Shown here: piece by piece, positions 37,138-46,137 of the stretch
Layout: every line of letters starts with the position of its first letter
How positions within the stretch are numbered: position 1 is the stretch's first letter
Assembly (NCBI RefSeq): GCF_000185365.1
Contig: NZ_GL622241.1
Span: 319,734 to 383,733, forward strand
Source: Enterococcus italicus DSM 15952
Lineage (GTDB): Bacteria > Bacillota > Bacilli > Lactobacillales > Enterococcaceae
Direction of reading: 5' to 3'
DNA: 64,000 bases
Translations under genes and position numbers: made by a program
Notes under the pieces: model-generated
What the model saw: only the letters and a program-made list of their open reading frames with translations
The model's database searches: none
Told to the model about the DNA's origin: nothing

Positions 37138-37402
37138 GCTGAACGCATTTGGCACAACCTTTTTATCAGTGTTTCAAATGCAGCACCTCAACAATAAGAT
37201 CAAAAAGTCCCAAAAATTTGAGGAACAATTTTCGGGACTTTCTGATCTTATTGATCGGAGCTGAACGCATTTGGCACAACCTTCTAATCAGTGTTTCAAA
37301 TGCAGCACCTCAACAATAAATCAAAAAGTACCAAAAATTTGAGGAACAATTTTCGGGACTTTCTGATCTTATTGATCGGAGCTGAACGCATTTGGCACAA
37401 CC
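37138..37402 (-). repeat. Two tandem ~122-bp 3'-UTR repeat units (copies 1 and 2)
   Basis: The anchor GAACGCATTTGGCACAACCT occurs at 37141, 37263 and 37384 (periods 122 and 121). The two units are almost identical. Each contains a hairpin: AATAAGATCA-AAAAGTCCC pairs with GGGACTT-TC-TGATCTTATT around an inner AAAATT-N8-AATTTT. Read with the aldo-keto reductase (minus strand), the array begins with GGTTGTGCC 3 bp after the stop codon and ends in a partial unit before the terminator. Related arrays are at 42.75, 45.95 and 48.53 kb. Confidence 0.85.
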
Positions 37403-37405
37403 TTT

Positions 37406-38242
37406 TTAAAACTCTTGGTATTCTGCTGGATCTTGATTTTGAATTCGTCCGTCTGGTTGAGTCAAGCCATCTATGACTGCCATTTCTTCTTTTGACAATT
37501 CAAAGTCAAAAACAGCTAGATTTTGTTCCTGTCTTTTGGCATGACTTGCTTTAGGAATTGGTAAGACATTGCTTTGTACTTGCCAACGCAAAATCACTTG
37601 CGGAATGGTCTTATCATGTTGGTCGGCAATTTTACCAATCACTTCATTTTTTAATACAGCACTGGCGCGACCGAGTGGGCTCCAAGCTTCTGTAATGATT
37701 CCTTTCGATGCATCATAGTCACGTTGCTCTTCTTGATTAAAGAAAGGGTGCAACTCGATTTGATTGACCACTGGTAATTCGCCAGTTTCTTTTTCTAGAC
37801 GATTGATGTGTTTAGGTAAAAAGTTACATACCCCAATCGAGCGAATCCAGCCCCATTTTTTTGCATCAATTAAGGCTTGCCATGCTTCGACATACAAATC
37901 TTCTTTTGGATTCGGCCAATGGATCAAATACAAATCCAAATAATCCAAGCCTGTTCGTAAAATAGATTCTTGAATGGCATCTAATGCTTCATCGTATTTT
38001 TGGTGACGTCCAGGCAGTTTAGAGGTGATTGTTAGTTGATCTCTAGGAACACTACTATTGCGGATCGCTTGTCCGACTGCACCTTCATTCTCATAGTTAA
38101 ACGCACTATCAATTAAGCGGTAGCCATTCACGATGGCTTGTTCAATTGTTCTGACACCAGCCGCACCGTTTAAGGTATAGGTTCCAAAACCTACTCTTGG
38201 TAATTTGTAGCCATCAAGCAAATAAAATTCTGTTTCAGTCAT
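37406..38242 (-). CDS. Aldo/keto reductase
   Basis: 278-residue NADPH-dependent AKR of the diketogluconate-reductase type. Catalytic Asp and Tyr are in RLIDSAFNYENE, Lys in TSKLPGRH and His in LYLIHWPNP; cofactor loop IPKASHAKRQEQN. ATG 38242 follows AGGGAGGTTTTTCGT; the longer frame lacks a ribosome site. The 122-bp repeats start right after its stop codon. Confidence 0.92.
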   Translation of the reverse strand: MTETEFYLLDGYKLPRVGFGTYTLNGAAGVRTIEQAIVNGYRLIDSAFNYENEGAVGQAIRNSSVPRDQLTITSKLPGRHQKYDEALDAIQESILRTGLDYLDLYLIHWPNPKEDLYVEAWQALIDAKKWGWIRSIGVCNFLPKHINRLEKETGELPVVNQIELHPFFNQEEQRDYDASKGIITEAWSPLGRASAVLKNEVIGKIADQHDKTIPQVILRWQVQSNVLPIPKASHAKRQEQNLAVFDFELSKEEMAVIDGLTQPDGRIQNQDPAEYQEF

Positions 38243-38350
38243 ACGAAAAACCTCCCTTGTTAGTTTGACGATAGCACAGAGACTTTTTTCCTGTAAAACA
38301 TTTCGATTGAACATTAAGAGATGGAGAAAATTTTTTCAACTATAAGCAAA

Positions 38351-38404
38351 AAAGACCATAACATCCAAAAAATAGTTCTACTCTTTTGGATGTTATGGCT
38401 TTTT
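38351..38404. terminator. Strong bidirectional terminator after glpF
   Basis: A perfect 15-bp stem CCATAACATCCAAAA / TTTTGGATGTTATGG (38356-38370 / 38384-38398) flanked by A-run and T-run. Confidence 0.9.
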
Positions 38405-38438
38405 TATAGTTATGTCTCATCAATCAGTCAAAATTTCG

Positions 38439-38462
38439 AAACTTATTGCTTAGAGCTAAACA
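38439..38462 (-). repeat. Degenerate partial copy of the 122-bp repeat
   Basis: CTTATTGCTTAGAGCTAAAC matches the closing part of the repeat unit (CTTATTGCTCGGAGCTAAAC at 42978-42997). It lies 4 bp after the glpF stop and before the terminator, the same place as in the full arrays. Confidence 0.6.
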
Positions 38463-38465
38463 GAA

Positions 38466-39182
38466 TTAAACCATTACGTTAAATACTAAGACTGCAATGA
38501 CTGCTCCAATCATTGGACCGACGATTGGTACCCAAGAGTATGCCCAATCTGATGTGCCTTTTGTTGAGATTGGTAGTAATTGGTGGGCAATCCGGGGACC
38601 AAGGTCACGAGCTGGATTAATGGCATACCCGGTAGGTCCTCCTAGAGAAAGACCAGCTGCTAGAATTAAGGCGCCGACTGCAAAGACATTTGTGCCACCT
38701 GCAAAATCAGTTTTACCAAATGCTAGTAATGCTAAGACTAATACAAAGGTACCGATTGTTTCGGTAATTACGTTTGCTGGGTAGTTGCGAATCGCTGGAC
38801 CTGTAGCGAATGTACCAAGGATGGCTCCTTGATCTTTCGTTTCAGACCAATGTGGCAAGTAAGCCAACCATACTAAGATGGCTCCGACTAACGCACCTAG
38901 TAATTGTGCCAAGATGAACGGTACAAACAAACTCCAAGAAATTGCTCCTGTCATTGCCATCGCTAATGTTACTGCTGGATTCAAGTGAGCTGGTCCCATA
39001 AAGCCAGCGATAAAGACAGCCATTGTTACCGCCATCGCCCAACCAAAGGCAATCACAATCCAGCCTGAGCCTTGTGCTTTACTCTTATTTAGATTTACTG
39101 CAGCACATACACCGTCACCTAATAGAATTAAGATCATTGTTCCAATAAACTCACCAAATATTTGCGCATTGTCTCCTGTCAT
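38466..39182 (-). CDS. glpF: Glycerol uptake facilitator GlpF
   Basis: 238-residue aquaglyceroporin with six membrane segments and both NPA boxes (GPAHLNPAVTLAMA and GYAINPARDLGPR; the Arg of the selectivity filter is in the second). Last gene of glpK-glpO-glpF, 11 bp after glpO. Confidence 0.95.
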   Translation of the reverse strand: MTGDNAQIFGEFIGTMILILLGDGVCAAVNLNKSKAQGSGWIVIAFGWAMAVTMAVFIAGFMGPAHLNPAVTLAMAMTGAISWSLFVPFILAQLLGALVGAILVWLAYLPHWSETKDQGAILGTFATGPAIRNYPANVITETIGTFVLVLALLAFGKTDFAGGTNVFAVGALILAAGLSLGGPTGYAINPARDLGPRIAHQLLPISTKGTSDWAYSWVPIVGPMIGAVIAVLVFNVMV

Positions 39183-39192
39183 TTGCGATTCC

Positions 39193-41019
39193 TCATTTCT
39201 TTAATTTTTTTAGGTCGGATTCATCGATTACTGCTTGTAATGCTTGTTTTTGCTTTTCAGTCTCTTCGGCTGACCAATCATAGTACTGTGCCATTCCATT
39301 GACAACTCCTGGAAGAATGTCATCCAGTGTTTCTCTTTGGAATAACAAATGATTGGTCCGCCGTACGATATAGTCAGCAGGCGTCAGTGTCATTTCTTCT
39401 TCTAGGGCATACCATAGTCGAATCGATTCTGCCAATGACAATCCTTCAAATGGTTCAATTTTATCAATGGCATCAAAGATAATTGTCGCGTTGGTGCCAT
39501 AAAAATCAGCAATATAAGTGGCATCTTCTTCTGACAGACCTTTTTCTTTGCCAGCTTCTGCGAGTTTTTCCACGGTCTCTTTGACTTTTGTCGGGTCAAA
39601 GTTTCCACCTGAGATAGGGTAATGCTTAGAATCGATTCCTGTAAACGCTTGATTGTGCTCTTCTTTTAATAGTTTTTGAATTAAGTTAAAGGCACCTTCT
39701 GCCATCTTGCGGTAGTCAGTGATTTTCCCACCTGATAGGCTGATTAGTCCGTCTTCTTCACGTTCTAATGAGCTTCCTCGCGACACTGATGATGGCGACG
39801 TGTGTTTTTCTTCACGGCTCATCTCAAGGTTATTTAAGACGCGTTCGACTTCTCCTTTTGTGATTTCTTGGCGTTTGTATTCTTCAACGACATCAATTAC
39901 ACGTTGGAAGCTACGATCTGAAATAGCACCGTTATCCCCACCATTGTAATCAGAGCCTGAATTATTGCTTAACAATGGACGAATACCTGCCCAGCTTGCC
40001 TCAATATCATCTAGTGTAATCTTTGCTTCAGGATAACGATAATTAATGACTTCTAATAGATAATCTACATCTTTTTGCGTTACTTCTGGGTGTTCATAGT
40101 CTCCTTGATAATCGGTATCGGTCGTTCCAAAGTACGTTTTGTTTTCTCTTGGAATCGCAAAAACCATCCGACCGTCTTGCTTACCTGTATCAAAATATGT
40201 TGGTTGTGGTACAGGTAGTCGTTTGGCATCTACGACTAAATGCACCCCTTTTGTCGGACGCATGTGTGGTGTAATGGCCCGCTTAAAGTTTAAGTTGCGA
40301 ATTTTATCTGCCCAAGCACCACTTGTATTCACGACATATTTGGCATGAATTTCGATCACATCACCTGTTAATTCATCACGTGCTTTGACGCCGACGATGG
40401 TGGTTCCTTCAAATAAGAAACCAGTTACTTTGATTTTGCTAACGGCTAAGGCACCATCTGCTACCGCGCGCTTGATATTATCAATAACCAAGCGTGAATC
40501 ATTGTTACGGTAATCAAGATAGACACCGGCACCTTGTAGGCCTTCTTTTTTAATCAATGGTTCGCGTTCCAATACTTCTGGTGCGGTCAATAGATAGTTG
40601 GCATATTCTGTGTCTTGGACATTTGCAAGTCGGTCGTAAAGATCCATAGCAATCTTGACTGAAAACATATTAAAGGTCGTTGCCCCTTCATCGTCATAGA
40701 TTGGCAAAATCATTGGATCTGGCTTAGGAATATGTGGTGCAATGCCTTGAATGACCGCCCGTTCACCGACCGTATCCGCCACTACTTCGACATCAAACGT
40801 TTTTAAGTAACGGATTCCGCCGTGAACAAGCTTAGTCGAACGAGACGATGTTCCCTCTGCGAAGTCTTGCATTTCAAGTAAGCCCGTCTTCATTTTAGCG
40901 GCCGCGGTCTGAACTGCTAGTCCAGCCCCGGTAATTCCGCCACCAATAATTAAGACGTCTAATTCTGATTCTTGTAATTGTTGCAACATTTTTTTGCGAT
41001 CATGTATAGAAAAAGTCAT
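39193..41019 (-). CDS. glpO: Alpha-glycerophosphate oxidase GlpO
   Basis: 608-residue FAD enzyme (VLIIGGGITGAGLAVQ; GTSSRSTKLVHGGIRYL) that oxidises glycerol 3-phosphate to DHAP. The length and the roughly 50-residue insert (about 380-430, VVEEYKRQEITKGEVERVL...REEKHTSPSS) are those of the oxygen-dependent, H2O2-forming GlpO of enterococci and streptococci and not of the shorter GlpD. The start is ATG 41019, preceded by GAGGAG that overlaps the end of glpK. Confidence 0.92.
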   Translation of the reverse strand: MTFSIHDRKKMLQQLQESELDVLIIGGGITGAGLAVQTAAAKMKTGLLEMQDFAEGTSSRSTKLVHGGIRYLKTFDVEVVADTVGERAVIQGIAPHIPKPDPMILPIYDDEGATTFNMFSVKIAMDLYDRLANVQDTEYANYLLTAPEVLEREPLIKKEGLQGAGVYLDYRNNDSRLVIDNIKRAVADGALAVSKIKVTGFLFEGTTIVGVKARDELTGDVIEIHAKYVVNTSGAWADKIRNLNFKRAITPHMRPTKGVHLVVDAKRLPVPQPTYFDTGKQDGRMVFAIPRENKTYFGTTDTDYQGDYEHPEVTQKDVDYLLEVINYRYPEAKITLDDIEASWAGIRPLLSNNSGSDYNGGDNGAISDRSFQRVIDVVEEYKRQEITKGEVERVLNNLEMSREEKHTSPSSVSRGSSLEREEDGLISLSGGKITDYRKMAEGAFNLIQKLLKEEHNQAFTGIDSKHYPISGGNFDPTKVKETVEKLAEAGKEKGLSEEDATYIADFYGTNATIIFDAIDKIEPFEGLSLAESIRLWYALEEEMTLTPADYIVRRTNHLLFQRETLDDILPGVVNGMAQYYDWSAEETEKQKQALQAVIDESDLKKLKK

Positions 41020-41024
41020 TCTTA

Positions 41025-42536
41025 TCACTCCTCGTTATTCGGTTTAAAGGTACGTGTTGCAGCGACTGCACTCTTCCAGCCTTTGTATAAATGTTCTCTT
41101 CTATCTGCTGGCATTTCCGGTTCAAATAATTTTCCTGCTTCGTAGAATTCGCGAATTTCATCAGTATCTTTCCAATAACCCACTGCTAGACCAGCTAAGA
41201 ATGCTGCTCCTAACGCGGTTGTTTCAAGATTTTGTGCCCGTTGAATCGGAATATCTAAAATATCTGACTGGAACTGCATCAAGTAGCCATTATTGGCTGC
41301 CCCACCGTCTACTTTTAATACCGGAATATCGATACTTGCATCTTCTTTCATCGTATCGATAATGTCTTTTACTTGGTAGGCAATCGATTGAAGGGTTGCT
41401 TTGATTAGATCTTCTTTGGTCGTCCCACGCGTAATACCAAACATCGCTCCACGCGCGTCTTGGTCCCAATACGGTGCACCCAGCCCGACAAATGCAGGTA
41501 CGACATATACTTCATCATCATTTTTTGATTGGCGAGCAGCTTCTTCTGAGTCACTTGATTTTTCCAACATCTTTAAGCCATCTCGTAGCCACTGAATGGA
41601 TGATCCAGCCACGAAGATACTTCCTTCTAAGGCATAATACACTTTGCCATTAATACCGTATCCGACTGTCGTCAATAGATTGTTTTCCGATAATTGAGGC
41701 TCTTCACCGGTATTCATCACGATAAATGAACCGGTACCGTACGTATTTTTTATCATGCCTGGTTCGAATGCCATTTGTCCGAATAATGCCGCTTGTTGGT
41801 CGCCCGCCATACCTGAGATTGGCACTTCGCTACCATAGAAGTGGAACCCTTGCGTGTAGCCATATACTTCTGAATTGGATACTGGTTTTGGTAACATTTC
41901 ACGTGGAATATTTAGTAAGTCTAAAATTTCTTGATCCCAATCTAAGTCATGTAAATTAAAGAGCATTGTCCGACTTGCATTGGAGTAATCTGTCACGTGT
42001 ACGCCACCGTCTGTTAGTTTCCATGTTAGCCATGTATCAATCGTACCGAAAAGTAATTCGCCTTTTTCTGCTCGCTCTTGCGCCCCTTCGACATTGTCTA
42101 AGATCCAGCGAATTTTCGTTGCAGAAAAATAGGCATCAATGATTAATCCGGTTTTTTTATGGATGAACTCACTATGACCCTCGTCTTTTAATTTATTTGC
42201 GATGGGTGCTGATTGACGTGATTGCCAAACAATTGCATTGTAGATAGGACGACCAGTGTCTTTTTCCCATACAACAGTTGTTTCCCGTTGATTGGTAATG
42301 CCAATCCCTACTACTTGTGAAGGCTTGATACCTGATTCAATAAATGCGCCTGCAATAACTGATTGGACAGAATTCCAAATTTCATTTGCATTGTGTTCCA
42401 CCCAGCCTTCACGTGGGAAATATTGCGTAAACTCTTTTTGCGAACTACCGATTTGTGTGCCTTTTTTGTCATAGATAATCGCCCGTGAACTGGTTGTTCC
42501 TTGGTCAATTGCCATAATGTACGTTTGCTCTGTCAT
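41025..42536 (-). CDS. glpK: Glycerol kinase GlpK
   Basis: 503-residue FGGY kinase ([41 protein letters not shown]). The segment HFYGSEVP keeps the histidine that HPr/EI phosphorylate in enterococcal GlpK (His232), so PTS control of activity is expected. ATG 42536 follows CAAGGAGGAATTTCA; earlier in-frame ATG has no ribosome site. Confidence 0.96.
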   Translation of the reverse strand: MTEQTYIMAIDQGTTSSRAIIYDKKGTQIGSSQKEFTQYFPREGWVEHNANEIWNSVQSVIAGAFIESGIKPSQVVGIGITNQRETTVVWEKDTGRPIYNAIVWQSRQSAPIANKLKDEGHSEFIHKKTGLIIDAYFSATKIRWILDNVEGAQERAEKGELLFGTIDTWLTWKLTDGGVHVTDYSNASRTMLFNLHDLDWDQEILDLLNIPREMLPKPVSNSEVYGYTQGFHFYGSEVPISGMAGDQQAALFGQMAFEPGMIKNTYGTGSFIVMNTGEEPQLSENNLLTTVGYGINGKVYYALEGSIFVAGSSIQWLRDGLKMLEKSSDSEEAARQSKNDDEVYVVPAFVGLGAPYWDQDARGAMFGITRGTTKEDLIKATLQSIAYQVKDIIDTMKEDASIDIPVLKVDGGAANNGYLMQFQSDILDIPIQRAQNLETTALGAAFLAGLAVGYWKDTDEIREFYEAGKLFEPEMPADRREHLYKGWKSAVAATRTFKPNNEE

Positions 42537-42555
42537 TGAAATTCCTCCTTGATTG

Positions 42556-42569
42556 TGTAATCGTTTTCT
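42556..42569. promoter_or_regulatory. Candidate CcpA cre site in the glpK leader
   Basis: TGTAATCGTTTTCT on the plus strand differs from the cre consensus TGWAARCGYTWNCW at one position. It lies between the probable promoter and the glpK ribosome site, where CcpA would act as a roadblock. Confidence 0.6.
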
Positions 42570-42608
42570 TTTTGTAGTCCTATCATACACGGAAACACTT
42601 GACTATAC

Positions 42609-42645
42609 CTGTCAAAAAAAAAGTTATTTTTCTTTTTTTTGACAG
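42609..42645. promoter_or_regulatory. 13-bp perfect inverted repeat upstream of glpK
   Basis: CTGTCAAAAAAAA and TTTTTTTTGACAG separated by 11 bases. One arm contains a TTGACA -35-like box for glpK, although no well-spaced -10 was found (TATGAT is 22 bases away). Confidence 0.5.
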
Positions 42646-42698
42646 ATTCCAGCTATCACATAGGTTGGCGTGTATAGCAGAAACATTCAACTGCTAGC

Positions 42699-42736
42699 AA
42701 AAAGCCAGAAGTTTGAAAAATAACTTCTGGCTTTTG
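42699..42736. terminator. Intrinsic terminator closing the 3' region of the Mga-type gene
   Basis: A 14-bp perfect stem AAAAGCCAGAAGTT / AACTTCTGGCTTTT with loop TGAAAAAT. Confidence 0.85.
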
Positions 42737-42744
42737 GTCGTAGG

Positions 42745-43013
42745 AGGTAAACGCAATTGTCACAACCTTGGTTAATCGGTGTTTCAAAAGCAGCTCTCTC
42801 GACATTACGTCAGAAATGTTCAAAAATTTTAAATTCAATTTTCGAAATTTCTGAGCGTAATACTCGGAGCCGAACGCTTTTGTCACAACCTTGTAATCGG
42901 TGTTCCAATTGCACCTCCTCGACTATAAGTCGCAAAGTCCCAAAAAATTTGAGGAACAATTTTCGGGCTTTTCGAACTTATTGCTCGGAGCTAAACGCAA
43001 TTGTCACAACCTC
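42745..43013 (-). repeat. Two tandem ~122-bp 3'-UTR repeat units (copies 3 and 4)
   Basis: AACGC-N2-TTGTCACAACCT anchors at 42749, 42873 and 42994 (periods 124 and 121). Copy 4 is close to the unit at 46 kb. Copy 3 has a different stem, ATTACGTCAGAAAT with ATTTCTGAGCGTAAT, that keeps pairing. On the minus strand the array starts with GGTTGTGAC 6-7 bp after the Mga-type stop codon. Confidence 0.85.
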
Positions 43014-43019
43014 TAGTTA

Positions 43020-44489
43020 TTAATTTTTATAATGGCGAATTTGTTCGATTATTTGCTTTATAGTCTGTAAATCATAATTTGAGACAAATTCGGACAGCAT
43101 GTACCACTGGCTTTGCTGCTGATTCCGCGGTGGGACTTTCGGTGATATCACCAAATCATAGTCCTGCTGGTCATCGTACTCGCTGATCTCTACTCCATTC
43201 AGTGGCTTCAATTCTAACTGAATAAGTTGATAGAAAGGGAAGCGATACGCAGGTAGATTAGTAAAATCTACAGCTACATAGACAGTCTGTGTCACGGAAA
43301 AATCAATCATCATCAACACACTTGCATAGCTGATGACTAAAAAATCATGTAGAGTGGTCTGCTGTATTTGGTACTTATCTAATTGCTCAAATACTAGGAC
43401 CAGCAATTGATTTAACAATTGACTCAATGTTTTACCGAGTAGGCGCCGCTGAAGTTCAATCATATGTTGGCGATTATACAATTCAATGCGTCCTTGAAAA
43501 AAGTAGACGCGGTTATTGATGTGAGCGATTTGATAGCCAAATTTTTTCTCGAGCTGAATGGATAGTCGTCGTGGTCGATAGTAAAGTAAGATTGTCTCTC
43601 TAATATACGTATCTAAAACTGCGGTCGGTAATTTCTTACTACGCAGCAGATCATATTGATAGAAGTCTTCTTCTTCAAATACTTCAAAGCATACCAAAAA
43701 AACATAAAACAACATGGCTTCATAGCGACTATTTTCGACAGCCGTCCTACTAAGGTACAACGTCATGAATTCATCTGCAGCTTGGTACAGTACATCGTCC
43801 GTAAAGTAAGCTAATTTCTTTTTGATTTCGGTTTGCTCTGGTTTTTTAACTAACCAACGCTTTTGCATGATTTTTAGCCATAGACTGAGCTTTTGCGTAT
43901 TCGCCTGGGAAAACGTCACGTCTAGGTGTGCCGCTAATGCGTTGACAAAACGATCTGCATCTACTTGCCATTGACTCGTTAATGGTACGTAAGCAGACAA
44001 TTGGCCGTACAGATGAAAATAGAAATAACGAATTTGCAGCTCTTCACCTTGCAAGCCACCATTTTTGATTTGAATCCGAAATTCATGCAGTTTTCTATTT
44101 AACTCTTTGGTTTTTCGGAAGAGTGTCGATTCACTAATGCCCAAGTGAGTCACCAATTGCACCGTCTTAAACTCAGCGTGTTGCAAACAAAAGGCCATTA
44201 TTTGAAATGAGATACTTTCGATGACCCATTTGCTTAATAAACTTTCTAAGCTACTCGTTAGGGGAAAAGTTAGTCGAACCATTAAGCCATCATTTTTTAA
44301 TTCAAATACATCGGGTTGATAGCGAGACAATTCTTCTAATTCCTGGATATATTGCTCAAAGGCGCTCTTGGATAGCTTAGACTTTTCTCTTAACGTTTGG
44401 ACCATTTGACTGCCGCCAGCTAAGACAATTTCTCGTAACAATTGGAATTGAGTGGCTTCTTTTTTTTCTAAAAGTTCATCCAATCGCAT
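43020..44489 (-). CDS. Mga/AtxA-type transcriptional regulator
   Basis: 489 residues. An N-terminal helix-turn-helix (about 15-60), an Mga-type HTH (about 85-130; LVTHLGISESTLFRKTKELNRKL), a PRD-like middle and an EIIB-like end. These regulators are usually controlled by PTS phosphorylation. ATG 44489 follows GGAGGTGGGCTTGG and lies inside the upstream oxidoreductase gene (14-bp overlap), so the two are translationally coupled. No conserved target site is visible. Confidence 0.82.
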   Translation of the reverse strand: MRLDELLEKKEATQFQLLREIVLAGGSQMVQTLREKSKLSKSAFEQYIQELEELSRYQPDVFELKNDGLMVRLTFPLTSSLESLLSKWVIESISFQIMAFCLQHAEFKTVQLVTHLGISESTLFRKTKELNRKLHEFRIQIKNGGLQGEELQIRYFYFHLYGQLSAYVPLTSQWQVDADRFVNALAAHLDVTFSQANTQKLSLWLKIMQKRWLVKKPEQTEIKKKLAYFTDDVLYQAADEFMTLYLSRTAVENSRYEAMLFYVFLVCFEVFEEEDFYQYDLLRSKKLPTAVLDTYIRETILLYYRPRRLSIQLEKKFGYQIAHINNRVYFFQGRIELYNRQHMIELQRRLLGKTLSQLLNQLLVLVFEQLDKYQIQQTTLHDFLVISYASVLMMIDFSVTQTVYVAVDFTNLPAYRFPFYQLIQLELKPLNGVEISEYDDQQDYDLVISPKVPPRNQQQSQWYMLSEFVSNYDLQTIKQIIEQIRHYKN

Positions 44490-45744
44490 CCAAGCCCACC
44501 TCCAATTCTGCCAAGTCTTGGTCACTTAACTTATTCATATAGTTTCCTTTCACTATACATTGATCTAAAGAGTATCCTTTTTGTACCATCTGAATTAAAT
44601 GGTGCCAATGCTCTATGGGTAAATGGTTTGCTTCTAGTTGGCCACCTACGACAATTTGGTTTGTATCATAAATCAAAGTGACATGCTCCTCCTCAGCTAA
44701 TGAAACCTTATAGCTCGCTAGTTGTTTTGGATAAAACATTTCTTCTTGCAACGTCAAGCCAACCGTGCCATACCATCGATCAAATAACACACAGCTATAC
44801 GGCCTTACTGTACCCGGATCTTTTTGGATAAGCTGCTTTAAATTATGACTAACGATACGTGCTGTCCGCAACGCATTGGCAATCGACGAAAGATACACCG
44901 ACTCGCCCGTCAGCTTAAATGTCACTTGAATCGCATCGCCAATCGCAAAGACGTGCTGTTTTGACGTCTGCAAATAGTCATCGACCCAGATAGTGCCATC
45001 TGCATTTTTCTGCAAGGATTCAGTTAATTCTTGCGTCGACGGCCGGGTATTAACAGCGAGCAACGTCAAGTCGACTGGATAGCTATTTTTTCCCGTTACT
45101 ATAAGTTGACCGCTTGCTTGCGCGGTTACATCATCTACGGCTTCTCCAATGTGAAAGTCAATTGCAGATGAAGCATTAGCCATGATTGTATGGACGAGGT
45201 CATGGTTGAAATAGCGGATCAGAGGAAGATTGGCCCGTTCAAAAACGAGTACGTGCTTATCCGTATGTGCCAACGCAGATGCAAAAGTCATCCCTAACAG
45301 ACCGGCCCCAATGATTGCGATGGAGTCGGCTTGATCTATTTTTTGAACGAGACTCGCTTGGTTCACTTGTTGCTTCATGTCGTCTTCAATAACTTCATGC
45401 GCAGTAATGAGAGTGGAAAATTGACCAGAGCCTGTCGCAATAATCGCTCGGTCAAAGGGCCATACTTGCCCATCTCGCGTGACTAGATGCGACTTGTGAA
45501 GCGACACCACTGTCGTATGAAGATAGACATTAATATCATAGTTAGCCGCTAACTCCTTATCTGTCGCCAGATACGCTCGTTGACAAGAGTCATCCTTTGC
45601 CAATAGCCAAAACAAATGATTAGGCAATACACCTACAGCTGTACCCTTTTCTAGCAAACTAATTTCTGCATCTGGTAATTGCTTACGCGCCTCTATTGCC
45701 GCCGCGACACCAGATACTGAGCCTCCAATGATAATGATTCGCAT
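44476..45744 (-). CDS. NADH-oxidase-like FAD flavoprotein lacking the redox cysteine
   Basis: 422 residues of the pyridine-nucleotide disulfide oxidoreductase class: FAD site IIIIGGSVSGVAAAIEARK, NAD site IAIIGAGLLGMTFASALA, and the late FAD block VFAIGDAIQV. Its closest fold relatives (NADH oxidase, peroxidase, CoA-disulfide reductase) use Cys42 in FLSCG. Here residues 39-43 read VLPNH, with Asn42. Catalysis by sulfenate or disulfide is therefore unlikely. Overlap with the Mga-type regulator suggests a joint, possibly sensory, job (inference). Confidence 0.82.
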   Translation of the reverse strand: MRIIIIGGSVSGVAAAIEARKQLPDAEISLLEKGTAVGVLPNHLFWLLAKDDSCQRAYLATDKELAANYDINVYLHTTVVSLHKSHLVTRDGQVWPFDRAIIATGSGQFSTLITAHEVIEDDMKQQVNQASLVQKIDQADSIAIIGAGLLGMTFASALAHTDKHVLVFERANLPLIRYFNHDLVHTIMANASSAIDFHIGEAVDDVTAQASGQLIVTGKNSYPVDLTLLAVNTRPSTQELTESLQKNADGTIWVDDYLQTSKQHVFAIGDAIQVTFKLTGESVYLSSIANALRTARIVSHNLKQLIQKDPGTVRPYSCVLFDRWYGTVGLTLQEEMFYPKQLASYKVSLAEEEHVTLIYDTNQIVVGGQLEANHLPIEHWHHLIQMVQKGYSLDQCIVKGNYMNKLSDQDLAELEVGLDAIG

Positions 45745-45865
45745 ACCGAATTAACCCCTTCTTTCTTTAACCCAATCCTTAACTACCACCATAGTAGCAT
45801 GTTTTTAATGAGCGATGGTAACGATAACAATAATGAGATTGAGACAGAACTGTTTAGACACAAGC

Positions 45866-45923
45866 AAAAAGACCAGACAGTCCAGAAGTTGTTTTTCAAC
45901 CTTCTGGACTGTCTGGTCTTTTT
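45866..45923. terminator. Strong bidirectional terminator
   Basis: A 23-bp perfect stem (45866-45888 / 45901-45923) with A- and T-runs at the ends. It closes the repeat-bearing 3' region of the MATE gene and separates it from the divergent side of the oxidoreductase gene. Confidence 0.9.
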
Positions 45924-45952
45924 CATAGTAACTTATTTTGTCTTGCTGTTAG

Positions 45953-46133
45953 AGTTTAGCAGCAAGGCAGTTCTGAGCTTATTGCTGCTAAACGCAATTG
46001 TCGCAACCTTGGTAATCAGTGTTCAAAAAGCAGCTCTCTCGGCTATAAGTCGCAAAGTCCCAAAAATTTGAGAAACAATTTTCGGGCTTTCCGAGCTTAT
46101 CGCTCGGAGCTAAACGCTTTTGTCACAACCTTG
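45953..46133 (-). repeat. One full and one partial ~122-bp 3'-UTR repeat unit (copy 5)
   Basis: Anchors AACGCAATTGTCGCAACC at 45991 and AACGCTTTTGTCACAACC at 46113 (122 apart). Stem: CTATAAGTCGCAAAGTCCC with GGGCTTTCCGAGCTTATCG. On the minus strand it begins 4 bp after the MATE stop codon; the partial unit at 45953-45990 leads to the terminator. Confidence 0.85.
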
Positions 46134-46137
46134 AAGG

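Noticed and set aside
37138-37402. Direct repeats as a CRISPR array
   Set aside because: The units are ~122 bp and nearly identical along their whole length, with no unique spacers and no cas genes nearby.
38466-42536. Glycerol genes as evidence for Enterococcus casseliflavus
   Set aside because: The GlpK sequence resembles but clearly differs from the casseliflavus enzyme I remember; only a genus-level suggestion is justified.
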